A stretch of 64,000 nucleotides of DNA from Flagellimonas oceani. Lineage in GTDB: Bacteria > Bacteroidota > Bacteroidia > Flavobacteriales > Flavobacteriaceae. The position numbers and the translations under genes were made by a program. Of the stretch, positions 23,455 to 33,644 are shown in pieces. A model generated the notes under the pieces. It was not told the origin of the DNA. It saw only the letters and a list, made by a program, of their open reading frames with translations, and ran no database searches. The stretch is taken from positions 1,406,501 to 1,470,500 of the forward strand of contig NZ_CP049616.1 in NCBI RefSeq assembly GCF_011068285.1. Direction: 5' to 3'. The stretch's first letter is position 1; each line of letters opens with the position of its first letter.

Positions 23455-25986
23455 TCAACCTTTGACATCGTTCTGTTTTTTTACCTCACTTTTTCCCACA
23501 GAAAGCATGTTTGCGAACAATTTATATGCTCCCGAAACCCCAACAGGCAGTTCCCTGAAAAAGCTTAGACCTGTGTAAATATAGTGACCTTCTCCGTAAG
23601 GTGCCACAATTAAACTTCCCTGTTTATCGGTTTCCCCCTCATCCTTCATGGATAGGATGGGCGTAAACTCCGGGCTCCAAGCAGTGGGAAAGTACAGTCC
23701 GCGTTCCTGTACCCATCCATCAAAATCCTTTTTTGTGATGGGGTTGGGGAAGTTGACCAAGGGATGGTTTGGTGCCAGGATTTCAACTTCAGCGTTTTCG
23801 TCGGTCACCCTGTCCCGCGAAAGCGTGACATCGTAGGGTGCGATATTTTCGAATTGTTTTGCCCATCTTCCGGCGGTATTGTACTGTACGATCATGGTGC
23901 CGCCATTTTTAACGTAATCGAAAAGCACGGGCTGCTTAAATTTTAATGCATCTACCACATTGTAGGCCCTTATGCCCACTACCACAGCATCATACTTGTC
24001 CAAATCCCCACTTTGAATATCATTGGGCTCCAAAATATGTACTTGATAACCAATCTGCTCCAAACTTTCAGGAACATTGTCGCCAGCACCCATAATGTAT
24101 GCAATGTGCTCACCGGATTTTTTGATGTCCATTCGTACTACTTTCGCTTCGGATGGGAGCAGTACGGATTGTTTTGGTATATGATCGTAATTGATTTCTA
24201 TAAGTTCATTGCCATATATTTTGTTGCCGATACTGATTTTTGGCTCAATTTTACCCTCACTTTCGCTATCTGGAGGGGTAACTTTAAAGGCCACCGAAAT
24301 TTCCTCTCCTTTTTGGGCAATGGAAAATGGAATGCTGCCAGGGGATACTTTCCAACCCGATGGATGGTTCAAGGAAACACTACCTGATACATCATTTTTT
24401 CCAGCTCTGATTTTTACTTGCACTTCTTTAGTATCCGAATTGGCAAAAATCAATACTTTTTCATCGATTTTTGAAGTGACTTCTGGTAATATGGCAAACG
24501 GTTCATAAACTTCACCTTTATCTGGCTTGGAGTATCTGTACACCACGGATTTTTCGACCGGAATCGTTACACCATCTATTTCCAAGTTAAAAATTGCACT
24601 GAATGCACTTGGTGTTTCGGGTTTTCCTATCAAAGTTTGATTACTGACCGTGTACATGCCCAGAGTTCCCGGTTCGTTCAACCAATACGGGCTGGTGTAC
24701 GCAGTGTTTTCCGGCACTGTAAAATCCATGCTAAAAGTCTCTTTTTGATTGTCGCCCAGCACTTTGTTAGGGGTCAGTTTTGCAGTTGCACCTACTATTT
24801 CAATGCTTTTTAAGGTAACAATGGGAGATGTCCTGTTGATGGCCTCTATGTTGATGGTGGCTTTACTGCCCGGAGTGGCGGATGCACTTGCGGAACTGGC
24901 TTCCAGATATAGCCCGGCCGTGGCCAAAATAATGTTCTTCAACGCTTCGGATTTAAGACTTCTCCAATGCTCATCTTCCACTTTTTGAAGCAATTCATAG
25001 GCTTTTACGAGTTCGGGAACATGTTTTGATGGATTTTGAAAATCGAAATTTTCCTCGACTTTATTTAAAATATTGCCCACGGCCTCACCACCTTTAACAC
25101 GGGACCATGTGGTGTTGATACCATCAAAAACGTCGTCGTTCTTGGGCATGTCGCCCTTTAAGAGTTCAATGTACTCTATATCGGAGCCCCTGTCGGTCAG
25201 CCTCCCGAATCCTTGGCATAAATGCTGGCTACGCGACATTGCGGCAATTTCGTTGTTGGAAAGTCCGAGTTCGGCATAATAGGTGCCCACATCCAATTTT
25301 ACCATTCCGGATTTATCTACTTTTTCAAAGGCTTCTTGGCTACCATATTGCCACCACGATGTATTGTAGAATATTCGCTTAGGTTGCCAAGTCATAGTGG
25401 ATTTTAGTTGGTCCGTGTAAGCTTGGGGGTTATTGGCAAGGTCATAGGCTTCCATGCTCAAAACTGCCGATGCGGTATGGTGACCATGGGTCGTGCCCGG
25501 AGTTCTATGGTCAAATCGGTTGATGATCACATCGGGTTTAATGTTGCGAATGGCCCAAACCACATCGGCCAAAACTTTGTCCCTGTCCCAAATTTTAAAG
25601 GTCTCTTTCGGATGCTTGGAGAAACCAAAATCGTTGGCGCGGGAAAAACGCTGCTCCCCACCATCGATATGCCTGGCGGCCAAAAGTTCCTGTGTACGCA
25701 ATACGCCCAAAAGTTCCCGTAGTTCCGGACCTATCAAATTTTGACCTCCATCCCCACGGGTCAACGAGATATACACGGTTCTTGCCTTTTCATGGTTCGC
25801 CAAATAAGAGATAAGGCTTGTATTTTCATCGTCGGGGTGCGCCGCTACGTAAAGGGCCGTCCCCAAAAAGTTCAGTTTTTGGATTTCGTGGAATAGCTCC
25901 GCAGAGGTAAGCTTGTCCGGTTTTTGGGCAAAAGAGTTCGTGAATATTAGTATGGTTACGGAAAGGAGTACCCAAAAATGCTTCAT
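23455..25986 (-). CDS. Secreted PIG-L family deacetylase
   Basis: 843 aa with a signal peptide (MKHFWVLLSVTILIFTNSFA). The N-terminal PIG-L/LmbE domain has AAHPDDENTSLISYL (zinc-binding AHPDDE) near residue 45 and HGHHTAS at about 165-171, completing the metal site. The C-terminal half has beta-sandwich segments and a DUF4350/Rossmann-like region (YDAVVVGIRAYN). The family removes N-acetyl groups from sugars. With the 33-aa protein and the sodium symporter it forms an operon that suggests uptake of a product made in the periplasm. Confidence 0.9.
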   Translation of the reverse strand: MKHFWVLLSVTILIFTNSFAQKPDKLTSAELFHEIQKLNFLGTALYVAAHPDDENTSLISYLANHEKARTVYISLTRGDGGQNLIGPELRELLGVLRTQELLAARHIDGGEQRFSRANDFGFSKHPKETFKIWDRDKVLADVVWAIRNIKPDVIINRFDHRTPGTTHGHHTASAVLSMEAYDLANNPQAYTDQLKSTMTWQPKRIFYNTSWWQYGSQEAFEKVDKSGMVKLDVGTYYAELGLSNNEIAAMSRSQHLCQGFGRLTDRGSDIEYIELLKGDMPKNDDVFDGINTTWSRVKGGEAVGNILNKVEENFDFQNPSKHVPELVKAYELLQKVEDEHWRSLKSEALKNIILATAGLYLEASSASASATPGSKATINIEAINRTSPIVTLKSIEIVGATAKLTPNKVLGDNQKETFSMDFTVPENTAYTSPYWLNEPGTLGMYTVSNQTLIGKPETPSAFSAIFNLEIDGVTIPVEKSVVYRYSKPDKGEVYEPFAILPEVTSKIDEKVLIFANSDTKEVQVKIRAGKNDVSGSVSLNHPSGWKVSPGSIPFSIAQKGEEISVAFKVTPPDSESEGKIEPKISIGNKIYGNELIEINYDHIPKQSVLLPSEAKVVRMDIKKSGEHIAYIMGAGDNVPESLEQIGYQVHILEPNDIQSGDLDKYDAVVVGIRAYNVVDALKFKQPVLFDYVKNGGTMIVQYNTAGRWAKQFENIAPYDVTLSRDRVTDENAEVEILAPNHPLVNFPNPITKKDFDGWVQERGLYFPTAWSPEFTPILSMKDEGETDKQGSLIVAPYGEGHYIYTGLSFFRELPVGVSGAYKLFANMLSVGKSEVKKQNDVKG

Positions 25987-26085
25987 TGTTGGTCGTTTAG
26001 CGGTTAATTCAAATATAGTTAGTTTGTGTTCAGTTATTGGTTTGTTTAGAAGAGTTTTAACGCTATCGGTGGGTTATGGTAGGAC

Positions 26086-27030
26086 TCATAGCCCCAAACT
26101 ATCCCTTAAAACTAGATTTTTGTTTTCATTTTGTTTCCAATAGGCCGTTTTCAATGTTTTGATTTTGGTTGCGGACGTGGTCAATGTTTTGGCATTGGAA
26201 CCAAATCCACTTTTAAATTCTTCCTCCCAACTTTCTATGGAATATGGGAAGTTTGTCGTGAAATTTATCATCAAATTTCGTTCCAATTCCGGATAGGAAA
26301 TGGTATAAGTTGTAATGCCCTCTTTTGATGAAAGTTGGGCCATGGCCTTGTACGCTTTCACTTCTTGATGCTTCAAACGAAGAAACTCCAAAGATGGTAT
26401 CATAGCAACTTCACCTTGTGGAAGGTTGTCGGGATCGATTCGGATTTTGTTCCAGATTTCATTTTCCAGAATATTTTTCTCCATCGAGAACACCTCGTCG
26501 GCCTCTCCTTCAAAATAGGAATGGGAGGTAAATTCAAATTGTTCCCGATTGTTGAGCTGCGAGTACACGTGCCCGCACCATTCTTGAACGGACAAACTTG
26601 TTTTTATGGCATGTTGATTATCATGAACGGGATAGAACGTACTGTGCATTATGGAATAGGGATAGATACCCGTCAAAAACTTTTTAGTGGCATTCAATTT
26701 TAATACCGAAACATTTTCTGGATCGCTATTGTTGGCTTTAACCTGTGCCTCGGGCAAAAAGGGCTCGGTGACATAGATTAAAACGGCATTTCCATCCCTG
26801 GGTTCACCATATCTGGCTTGTTCCAATTTATAGGAAGTGATTTCAGCCTCACCGGCATACCAATACTCCTTGAACTCATCCGAAAGGGGTCGCTTTGGTT
26901 TAGAAGCCTCTTGTTTTGGTGGAGTTGCAGTTTCTGCGTTTTCGGTTGTTTTACCCTTATCCTTGCAGGATGCGAATATGGAGAGAACCAATATAACGAT
27001 GACCGCCCTGATTTTATGTAACGATTTCAT
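26086..27030 (-). CDS. Lipoprotein of unknown function
   Basis: 314 aa starting with a lipoprotein signal (hydrophobic run, then lipobox LSIFASC, Cys at about 22). A Pro/Lys-rich linker follows, then a globular domain with YWYAGEAEITSYKLEQARYG near 60-80, and CGHVYSQLNNREQFEFTSHSYFEGEADEV in the middle. I know this family only as Bacteroidota lipoproteins that lie next to maf, sometimes mislabelled as septum formation proteins because of that. It is 35 bp downstream of maf, likely in the same operon. Confidence 0.75.
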   Translation of the reverse strand: MKSLHKIRAVIVILVLSIFASCKDKGKTTENAETATPPKQEASKPKRPLSDEFKEYWYAGEAEITSYKLEQARYGEPRDGNAVLIYVTEPFLPEAQVKANNSDPENVSVLKLNATKKFLTGIYPYSIMHSTFYPVHDNQHAIKTSLSVQEWCGHVYSQLNNREQFEFTSHSYFEGEADEVFSMEKNILENEIWNKIRIDPDNLPQGEVAMIPSLEFLRLKHQEVKAYKAMAQLSSKEGITTYTISYPELERNLMINFTTNFPYSIESWEEEFKSGFGSNAKTLTTSATKIKTLKTAYWKQNENKNLVLRDSLGL

Positions 27031-27065
27031 GGGAATTGGATTTACGTAAAGTTACGCATCCAAAC

Positions 27066-27665
27066 TCAAGAAACCAGATCATTTAAAGTTTGATAGACCA
27101 AATCGGTAGGGAGTCCCACTACATTGTTGTACGAACCTTGAATTTCTGAGATACCGATCATTCCGATCCATTCTTGAATGCCATAGGCTCCTGCTTTATC
27201 AAATGGTCGGCAAGTTTCAATATAGTAGTGGATTTCTTCATCCGATAAATCCTTCATTTTTACTTTGGTGATACTGCTCACGGATTCTTGTGCATCTTTT
27301 GTGGTAAAACAGACCGATGTAATCACTTCGTGCCAATCGCCAGAGAGGGTGCGCAGCATTCTAAATGCCTCATCATGGTCGGCAGCTTTCGCCAAAGAAG
27401 CACCGTTGTGCCATACCACGGTATCCGAAGTGATCACGATTTGATTGGCCTCCAAATCCTTTAGAAAAGGTGTGGCTTTCAATTTGGCCAGATATTCGGA
27501 TATCTCTTGGCCCTGCAATGCATCAGGATAAACTTCTTCCACGGATTTGGGCCGCACTTCGAAGTCAAGTCCCAATTCCTCCAAAAACATTTTACGCCTT
27601 GGGGAACCGGAGCCCAGAATTATTTTTTTGTCCTTGAGTTTTTCTTTGAGTGGATTTTTAGTCAT
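27066..27665 (-). CDS. Maf-like nucleotide pyrophosphatase
   Basis: 199 aa with the Maf pattern: ILGSGSPRRKMFLEELGLDFEV at about 17-37 (GSGSPRR binds the triphosphate), ITSDTVVWHNG (the acidic residue that serves as catalytic base), and DKAGAYGIQEWIG near the C-terminus. The DTVV and Q-E-W arrangement resembles the YhdE type, which hydrolyses dTTP and UTP. It overlaps the KdsC-like gene by eight bases and continues the minus-strand run from the DUF2520 gene. Confidence 0.92.
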   Translation of the reverse strand: MTKNPLKEKLKDKKIILGSGSPRRKMFLEELGLDFEVRPKSVEEVYPDALQGQEISEYLAKLKATPFLKDLEANQIVITSDTVVWHNGASLAKAADHDEAFRMLRTLSGDWHEVITSVCFTTKDAQESVSSITKVKMKDLSDEEIHYYIETCRPFDKAGAYGIQEWIGMIGISEIQGSYNNVVGLPTDLVYQTLNDLVS

Positions 27666-28185
27666 TCTTGGCGCTAAAATTATCGTTCCAGTCCCCGCGA
27701 ACCTTTAATACCTGCTCAATAATATCGCGAACACAGCCATCGCCGCCATTTTTATGGGAAACATAATCAGAAATCGCCTTTACCTCCGGCACGGCATTTT
27801 GCGGGGAAGTGGCCAGGGCCACCATTTTCATCGGGGGGATGTCCGGGACATCATCTCCCATATATACCACGGTTTGTGGGTCTATACCATGAATTTCCAA
27901 ATACTCTTCCAAAGGTTCTTGTTTGTGATGGGCACCCATATAAAAATCCGTCACCCCAAGTCCTTTTAAGCGATCTTTTACACCTTGATTGGTCCCGCCG
28001 GTAATAATACAAACGTTATATCCTTTCTGAATGGCGGTTTTGAGGGCATACCCGTCTTTAACGCTCATTTTACGAAGCAGTTCCCCATCGGTGGTGATTA
28101 AAACCGTTCCATCGGTAAAAACACCGTCAACGTCAAATACAAAGGTGGTAATGTTGCTCAATAGCTCTTTATAATTCTTTTTCAT
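27658..28185 (-). CDS. HAD phosphatase, KdsC-type
   Basis: 175 aa with FVFDVDGVFTDGTV at the start (catalytic DxD), DGELLRKMSVKDGYALK, and ITGGTNQGVKDRLKGLGV; KAISDYVSHKNGGDGCVRDI completes the C-terminus. This is the small HAD-IIIA fold of KdsC, which removes phosphate from KDO 8-phosphate in LPS core synthesis. Relatives have other sugar phosphates, so the substrate is likely but not certain. It overlaps both the DUF2520 gene (17 bp) and maf (8 bp). Confidence 0.9.
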   Translation of the reverse strand: MKKNYKELLSNITTFVFDVDGVFTDGTVLITTDGELLRKMSVKDGYALKTAIQKGYNVCIITGGTNQGVKDRLKGLGVTDFYMGAHHKQEPLEEYLEIHGIDPQTVVYMGDDVPDIPPMKMVALATSPQNAVPEVKAISDYVSHKNGGDGCVRDIIEQVLKVRGDWNDNFSAKND

Positions 28186-28930
28186 GGGCTTGTTTTATGG
28201 CTTGGCTCAATAATTTATAGAGTGTAATGTGTTCTTTCTTGTTCAGGAGTTCTAGGTGGCCTTCCATACTCTTGATATCATTTCGGCGAGCTGGACCAGT
28301 CTGCGCCTCCTGGGGTGACATGGTCTGAATTTTATGGGCCGTTTCCATGATCAAAGGTTTCAATAAATCAAAAGAAAGGCCTTCTTCCAAACAAAGTTCT
28401 TCGCCAATGCTGTACAGGCAATTGGTGAAGTTGTTCACAAAAACGGCCGCAAGATGCAATTTTTTTCGCTGTTCTGAGTCAATCTGATGCACGTTTTTGG
28501 AAATGGACATCGCCAAACTCTTCAAGGTATTCAAGGATTTTTCATGATCAGCTTCGATACAGATCGGAATGTTTGAAAAATCCACTTCTTTATCCTTGGT
28601 AAAAGTCTGTAAGGGATAAAAAACCCCTTTTTTCACGGACTGTAAAGTATTCATATCGATGGCCCCCGAAGTGTGGGCCACGATTCCCTTTTTGTTTGAT
28701 AGATATTTAGAGACTTCGCCAATGGCATCGTCCTTTACCGCTATCACGTAGACATCGGCATCAGTTATAGCATCAAAATCATTGGAAATATTGGAATATT
28801 CCGAAAAGTGCTGTAATTCTTTCACATTACGGCCTATAACCTGCACCACATCGACATCATCGGCTTTTAAAAAAGCAGTGTAGAGGTGTTTGGCGAGGTT
28901 TCCGGTACCAAAAATCACAATCTTTAGCAT
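28169..28930 (-). CDS. Rossmann-fold / DUF2520 oxidoreductase-like protein
   Basis: About 253 aa. It starts MLKIVIFGTGNLAKHLY with a GTGN nucleotide-binding loop, then VIAVKDDAIGEVSKYL, HTSGAIDMNTL, and a C-terminal DUF2520 helical domain (KLHLAAVFVNNFTNCLY, then ETAHKIQTMSPQEAQTGPARRND). Relatives are NADP-dependent oxidoreductases of unknown substrate. I use the ATG at 28930; a TTG two codons upstream would add two residues. It is the first gene of the DUF2520/KdsC-like/Maf/lipoprotein operon. Confidence 0.85.
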   Translation of the reverse strand: MLKIVIFGTGNLAKHLYTAFLKADDVDVVQVIGRNVKELQHFSEYSNISNDFDAITDADVYVIAVKDDAIGEVSKYLSNKKGIVAHTSGAIDMNTLQSVKKGVFYPLQTFTKDKEVDFSNIPICIEADHEKSLNTLKSLAMSISKNVHQIDSEQRKKLHLAAVFVNNFTNCLYSIGEELCLEEGLSFDLLKPLIMETAHKIQTMSPQEAQTGPARRNDIKSMEGHLELLNKKEHITLYKLLSQAIKQAHEKEL

Positions 28931-29030
28931 GCCCAAAACTACAAATTTAGGGTTGATGGATTATACTGAGAATTAACAAATATGTACGATTTTTATCCTT
29001 CTGAGCAGTAAGGAAGTTCTAAAAAGGCCG

Positions 29031-29038
29031 TATTTTTG
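29031..29038 (+). promoter_or_regulatory. Promoter -7 box of resB-ccsA gene
   Basis: TATTTTTG fits TAnnTTTG exactly and lies 25 bp before the ATG at 29064. It stands in the 133-bp gap between divergent genes. Confidence 0.5.
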
Positions 29039-29063
29039 CAAGCCGAAAGTAGACCGAATTTCC

Positions 29064-32000
29064 ATGATTGATATTCTTAAAAAAACGCTTTTTTCCACAA
29101 GACTTATGGCTGTTCTATTTTTGGTTTTTGCTGCTGCATTGGCCATGGGAACTTTTGTGGAAACTTGGTACAGTACCGAAACCGCACGAATTTACATCTA
29201 CAATGCTACTTGGTTCGAGGCCATTATGGTATTTTTTGTAATCAATTTTTTCGGAAATATTTACAGATATCGGTTATTGCAGTGGAAAAAATGGCCAGTA
29301 CTTGTTCTTCACCTTTCGTGGATTCTGATCATTATTGGTGCTTTTGTGACCCGTTACATCAGTTACGAGGGTATGATGCCCATTAGGGAAGGTGCTACTG
29401 AAAAAGTTTTTTATTCGGACAAGACCTTTTTAACGGCGTTTGTTGATGGTGAGATCAATGGAGAAACCAAAAGAAGGGTGCTGGAGGACGATATCTTGGT
29501 AACGCCTGAAGGGAAACGTACCAGTCTACCATGGAAATCCGATTTTAATGGGCAACCATTTTCCATCTCCTATGTTGATTTTATTAAGGGAGCGGAAGAA
29601 GGGTTGGTGCCAGATGAAAATGGAGCTGAATATTTACAAATTGTGGAAGCGGGCGATGGACAAAGACATGAACATTATTTGGAAAATGGGAAAATAGCCA
29701 GTGTCCACAATATTCTTTTTGCCCTGAACAATGAAACCGACGGTGCCATCAACATTTTTTATGATGAGGAGAACGGTTATCGTATCAAATCACCTTTTGA
29801 AGGGGATTTTATGCGTATGGCCGACCAGTTTAAGGGAGCAGTTACCAGTGACAGCATTCAGCCGCTTCAACTACGTTCGCTCTACAACATGGGGGGGATG
29901 CAGTTTGTGGTGCCCGAGCCCTTGATCAAAGGTAGGTACGGGGTCGTCGAAGTTCCCGAGGAAGAAATTTCCCCTGCAACACAAGACGCATTGGTGGTAT
30001 CCATCTCTGCAAATGGGGATACCCAAGAGGTGAAATTATTGGGAGGCAAGGGGAGTGCCAACTTCTCCGATAAGATAAACGTTGGAGGCTTGGATTTTTC
30101 ATTGAGCTATGGATCAAAAGTATACGAACTTCCTTTCTCCATTGAATTGAACGATTTCATCGCGGAAAAATATCCCGGGACAGAAGCGGGCTATGCTTCT
30201 TTTATGAGCAAGGTTACGGTACACGATGATCGCCCTTTTGATTACGATATTTATATGAACCACGTTTTGGACCATAAGGGATACCGTTTTTTTCAGGCGA
30301 ATTTTGATCCAGATGAAAAAGGTACCGGTCTTTCCGTAAACCATGATTGGTGGGGTACCTGGATAACCTATATTGGATATTTTCTGCTTTACATCGGGTT
30401 AATGGGCATTATGTTTTTTGGTAAAACACGTTTTAGGGATTTACAGATCATGCTCAAAAAAATAAAGGAAAAGAAGGCTGCGTTGACTACGATAGCTCTT
30501 TTATTTGTTGCGATCAATGCAAATGCGCAGGATGCACATGAGCATTCGTCGGTACCTACCCAAAAACAAATTGACTCTGTGATCACTGCTACCACAGTGG
30601 CCGAAGAGCATGCCGAAAAATTTGGCGCATTGATCATACAGGATGAAAATGGACGAATGAAGCCCGTGAACACTTTCGCTTCCGAACTTTTGCGAAAATT
30701 AAGTGGGGACGACAAATATCAAGACCTTTCAGCCAATCAAGTTTTCCTTTCCATGATGCTGAACCCTGGCGTTTGGTACACTACCGACATTATTGCATTG
30801 GGAGATAAGGGAAATGACAGTATTCGTAAGGTTATCGGTGTTCCTGAAGAAACAAAATTTGTTAAGGCAACAGATTTCTTTGATGCCAAGGGAAGCTATA
30901 AACTCAGGCCTTTTTTGGAGAAGGCGACCTCCAAGGCAAACCCTAACAAATTCGAAAAGGATTTTAAGAAAGTAGGGGAGCGCTTAAGTCTATTGGATGT
31001 TGCCCTGAGCGGTCAAATGGTGAAGATATTCCCATTGCTGAACGATGAGAACAACAAATGGATATCTGCCGTGGAATATCGTGGTGGAGAATATCAGGTT
31101 CAGGATTCGCTCTATGCGAATTTCATCAAAAATGCAATGCCCTATTATCTGAATTCCTTACAACAGTCGATTGTTAGCGGCGACTATTCCCAGCCCGATA
31201 GATTGTTGGAGGCGTTCCGGCAAAATCAAAAGAACCATGGCGAGGAAATACTGCCATCGGAAAACAAAATAAAGACCGAGATCATCTACAATAAACTGGA
31301 CCTCTTCAACCGCTTGTACAGATACTATGCAATGGTCGGGTTGCTCTTGTTTTTTGTGCTGATAGCCAAGATTTTTAAGGAACGTAAAATCCTTGATGCG
31401 GTCGCTTATGTATTAAAGGGTACCATTATCATATTTTTTATATGGCACACCATCGGTTTGATTCTACGATGGTACATTTCCGGTCATGCCCCTTGGAGCG
31501 ATGCTTACGAAAGTATTCTCTACGTATCATGGGCAACCATGGGCATAGGTTTGGCATTGGGCCGAAAGAGTGAACTTACCATTGCCTCCAGTGCTTTTGT
31601 GACCTGTATGTTGTTGTGGGTGGCGCATCAAAGTTGGGTAGATCCCGCAATTGCAAATCTGGTTCCTGTATTGGACAGTTATTGGTTGATGATCCACGTA
31701 GCCGTAATTGTGGGCAGTTATGGCCCGTTGACCGTCGGGATGATATTGGGCGTGGTAGCCTTGTTGTTGATGATCCTTACCACCAAAAAGAATAAAAAGC
31801 GAATGGACATCAATATAAAAGAGCTTACCGTGATCAACGAACTGGCACTTACCACAGGTTTGATAATGTTGACCATAGGTAACTTTTTGGGCGGCCAGTG
31901 GGCCAATGAGAGTTGGGGCCGTTATTGGGGCTGGGATCCCAAGGAAACTTGGGCATTGGTCTCTATTATGATCTATGCATTTGTGCTGCACATGCGATTG

Positions 32001-32228
32001 GTTCCCGGTCTTCGGGGCAAATGGATCTATAATTTTGCCAGTATTGTGGCCTATGCCAGTATTATGATGACCTATTTTGGAGTTAATTTTTATCTGGTCG
32101 GATTGCACAGTTATGCCAGCGGGGACCAAGTAATAACCCCAAGTTTTGTATGGTATACCGTACTTGGGGTCTTTATTTTAGGTGGAATCAGTTTTTGGCG
32201 TTACAAGGTGCATTACGCAAAAAAATAG
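29064..32228 (+). CDS. ccsBA: Fused ResB-CcsA cytochrome c assembly protein
   Basis: 1054 aa. The N-terminal third is ResB: membrane segments near 10-30, 50-65 and 85-100, a large periplasmic domain, and another segment near 440. After about residue 470 there is a hydrophobic stretch ending in NANAQDAHEH that looks like an internal signal or signal anchor, then a soluble domain. The last 300 residues are CcsA, with the haem-binding WWD motif as WGRYWGWDPKETW at 951-963 and HAPWSDAYES upstream. CcsBA exports haem and attaches it to apocytochrome c (system II). The large linker is a feature of the Bacteroidota form. Confidence 0.95.
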   Translation: MIDILKKTLFSTRLMAVLFLVFAAALAMGTFVETWYSTETARIYIYNATWFEAIMVFFVINFFGNIYRYRLLQWKKWPVLVLHLSWILIIIGAFVTRYISYEGMMPIREGATEKVFYSDKTFLTAFVDGEINGETKRRVLEDDILVTPEGKRTSLPWKSDFNGQPFSISYVDFIKGAEEGLVPDENGAEYLQIVEAGDGQRHEHYLENGKIASVHNILFALNNETDGAINIFYDEENGYRIKSPFEGDFMRMADQFKGAVTSDSIQPLQLRSLYNMGGMQFVVPEPLIKGRYGVVEVPEEEISPATQDALVVSISANGDTQEVKLLGGKGSANFSDKINVGGLDFSLSYGSKVYELPFSIELNDFIAEKYPGTEAGYASFMSKVTVHDDRPFDYDIYMNHVLDHKGYRFFQANFDPDEKGTGLSVNHDWWGTWITYIGYFLLYIGLMGIMFFGKTRFRDLQIMLKKIKEKKAALTTIALLFVAINANAQDAHEHSSVPTQKQIDSVITATTVAEEHAEKFGALIIQDENGRMKPVNTFASELLRKLSGDDKYQDLSANQVFLSMMLNPGVWYTTDIIALGDKGNDSIRKVIGVPEETKFVKATDFFDAKGSYKLRPFLEKATSKANPNKFEKDFKKVGERLSLLDVALSGQMVKIFPLLNDENNKWISAVEYRGGEYQVQDSLYANFIKNAMPYYLNSLQQSIVSGDYSQPDRLLEAFRQNQKNHGEEILPSENKIKTEIIYNKLDLFNRLYRYYAMVGLLLFFVLIAKIFKERKILDAVAYVLKGTIIIFFIWHTIGLILRWYISGHAPWSDAYESILYVSWATMGIGLALGRKSELTIASSAFVTCMLLWVAHQSWVDPAIANLVPVLDSYWLMIHVAVIVGSYGPLTVGMILGVVALLLMILTTKKNKKRMDINIKELTVINELALTTGLIMLTIGNFLGGQWANESWGRYWGWDPKETWALVSIMIYAFVLHMRLVPGLRGKWIYNFASIVAYASIMMTYFGVNFYLVGLHSYASGDQVITPSFVWYTVLGVFILGGISFWRYKVHYAKK

Positions 32229-32229
32229 G

Positions 32230-33525
32230 TTATTGCTCCATTAAAAGCTTCATGATTTCTTCTGCGGCAACCTTGCCCTTTTCCTTTAGGAAAGGCCTGG
32301 AGGTGTTATCTCCAAGTTCAAAAACAATGGCCGGCATTCCGTGGTTTACGTATAAATACTTACTGGATACCATGGTTGGGTCCAATTCATCGGAGGCACT
32401 CACATTGGTTTTCTTTTGAGGTAACCTTTCGCTAATGTTCTCGATCCAATCAAATATGATTTTTCCTTTTTTCCCTGTCACCGTCGTATCAATAGGGTAG
32501 TAGATGTCGTCCCAAGTACTGTGGAAGTCTGCTCCGAACACAAAATCGTAGTCTTTATCTTTTTCTACCAGAAAATCCCGAACGTTTCTGGTTTCTGGCT
32601 GGTTAAAGTTTTGCCAGTCCCTATTTAAATCGATGCCGCCCATGTTGTGTCTCCAATGCCCGTTGTCGACTCCATCGGGATTCATCAATGGCACCGCAAA
32701 AACCGCATGCTCCTTTCTAAACTCCTTGGCCAGTTCCGAATCGCCGGAAATGGTTTCGATAAAGGATTTCATCGCCAAAAACCCTGTTACTTCGGGTGGA
32801 TGTTGTCTGGAAATGATCATCAGTCCTTTTTTCGCATCCTTGTTTTGGTTGATTTCCATCAAATACATCGTCCTTTTTTCCTTGGAAAGACCGATGGGAT
32901 AATTCTCAATAAATGGTTTTTGGCTCAAGGAATCCACCCATTCCTGAACCACTGTAGATGTGTAAAGCTCTTGTGCGCTTATCCATGTTGGTTCTTTGGT
33001 CACGCTTATGGTCAATTCCGCGGATTCTGGCGCTGCTTTTATCCCAAATTCGCCCTCACCCGGATTGATGGCCTTAAAATTTGTACTGTCAATGGGTTTA
33101 AAATTTTTTCCATCGACACTTATTTTTGGGTAATACCTACTTCTTGAATCTTGATAATTCAACTGCACCGTAATGTTTCGAGGCTTATTGGACCAAACCT
33201 GAAAAGCATACCAAGGGCTCACATTGATGGGGGTATTTTCTGCGGTCACCCAAATGGTATAATGGTCGTCGCCATCATAGGCAACACCGTTCAAACGGGC
33301 ACCATCAAATTTATTTGAAAAGAAAGTGGTACTGTCGTTAAAGGCCCAAACACCTCGCCATTGCTTTTGGATGGGTTTATCGACCGTGGGCACGACCGGA
33401 CTTTTACCTTGTCCTTGGTAACCGGTTTTTTCTTCGGTTGTAACGGTTTGTGCATTTTTTTTACATGAGGAGATAAGTACTGTGGAAACTACTATTCCTA
33501 CAGCTAACATACTTTTGATACGCAT
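32230..33525 (-). CDS. M14-family metallopeptidase lipoprotein
   Basis: 431 aa with a lipoprotein signal (lipobox LISSC, Cys at 21). The carboxypeptidase core has HxxE zinc ligands in SRQHPPEVTG, NR substrate contacts in GIDLNRDW, the third zinc His in FHSTWDD and the catalytic Glu in FELGDNT. A beta-rich domain of about 190 residues precedes the peptidase part. It probably trims peptides at the cell surface or in the periplasm. It is convergent with the CcsA-fusion gene (one-base gap) and divergent from the MATE gene. Confidence 0.9.
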   Translation of the reverse strand: MRIKSMLAVGIVVSTVLISSCKKNAQTVTTEEKTGYQGQGKSPVVPTVDKPIQKQWRGVWAFNDSTTFFSNKFDGARLNGVAYDGDDHYTIWVTAENTPINVSPWYAFQVWSNKPRNITVQLNYQDSRSRYYPKISVDGKNFKPIDSTNFKAINPGEGEFGIKAAPESAELTISVTKEPTWISAQELYTSTVVQEWVDSLSQKPFIENYPIGLSKEKRTMYLMEINQNKDAKKGLMIISRQHPPEVTGFLAMKSFIETISGDSELAKEFRKEHAVFAVPLMNPDGVDNGHWRHNMGGIDLNRDWQNFNQPETRNVRDFLVEKDKDYDFVFGADFHSTWDDIYYPIDTTVTGKKGKIIFDWIENISERLPQKKTNVSASDELDPTMVSSKYLYVNHGMPAIVFELGDNTSRPFLKEKGKVAAEEIMKLLMEQ

Positions 33526-33644
33526 GGTTTTTATTCTTTTGGGTTGGTTTGTTTACGAAGGTACCTACTATGAGCGGAGTGGTAAATAAAAAAAATGTAA
33601 TAATATGTTGGAATTTTTTGCATATTTGCATCATCATGAAGCTA

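Noticed and set aside
31527-32129. Antisense frame of 200 codons over the CcsA part
   Set aside because: His/Gln-rich composition that mirrors the codons of the membrane protein; the plus strand carries the WWD haem motif.
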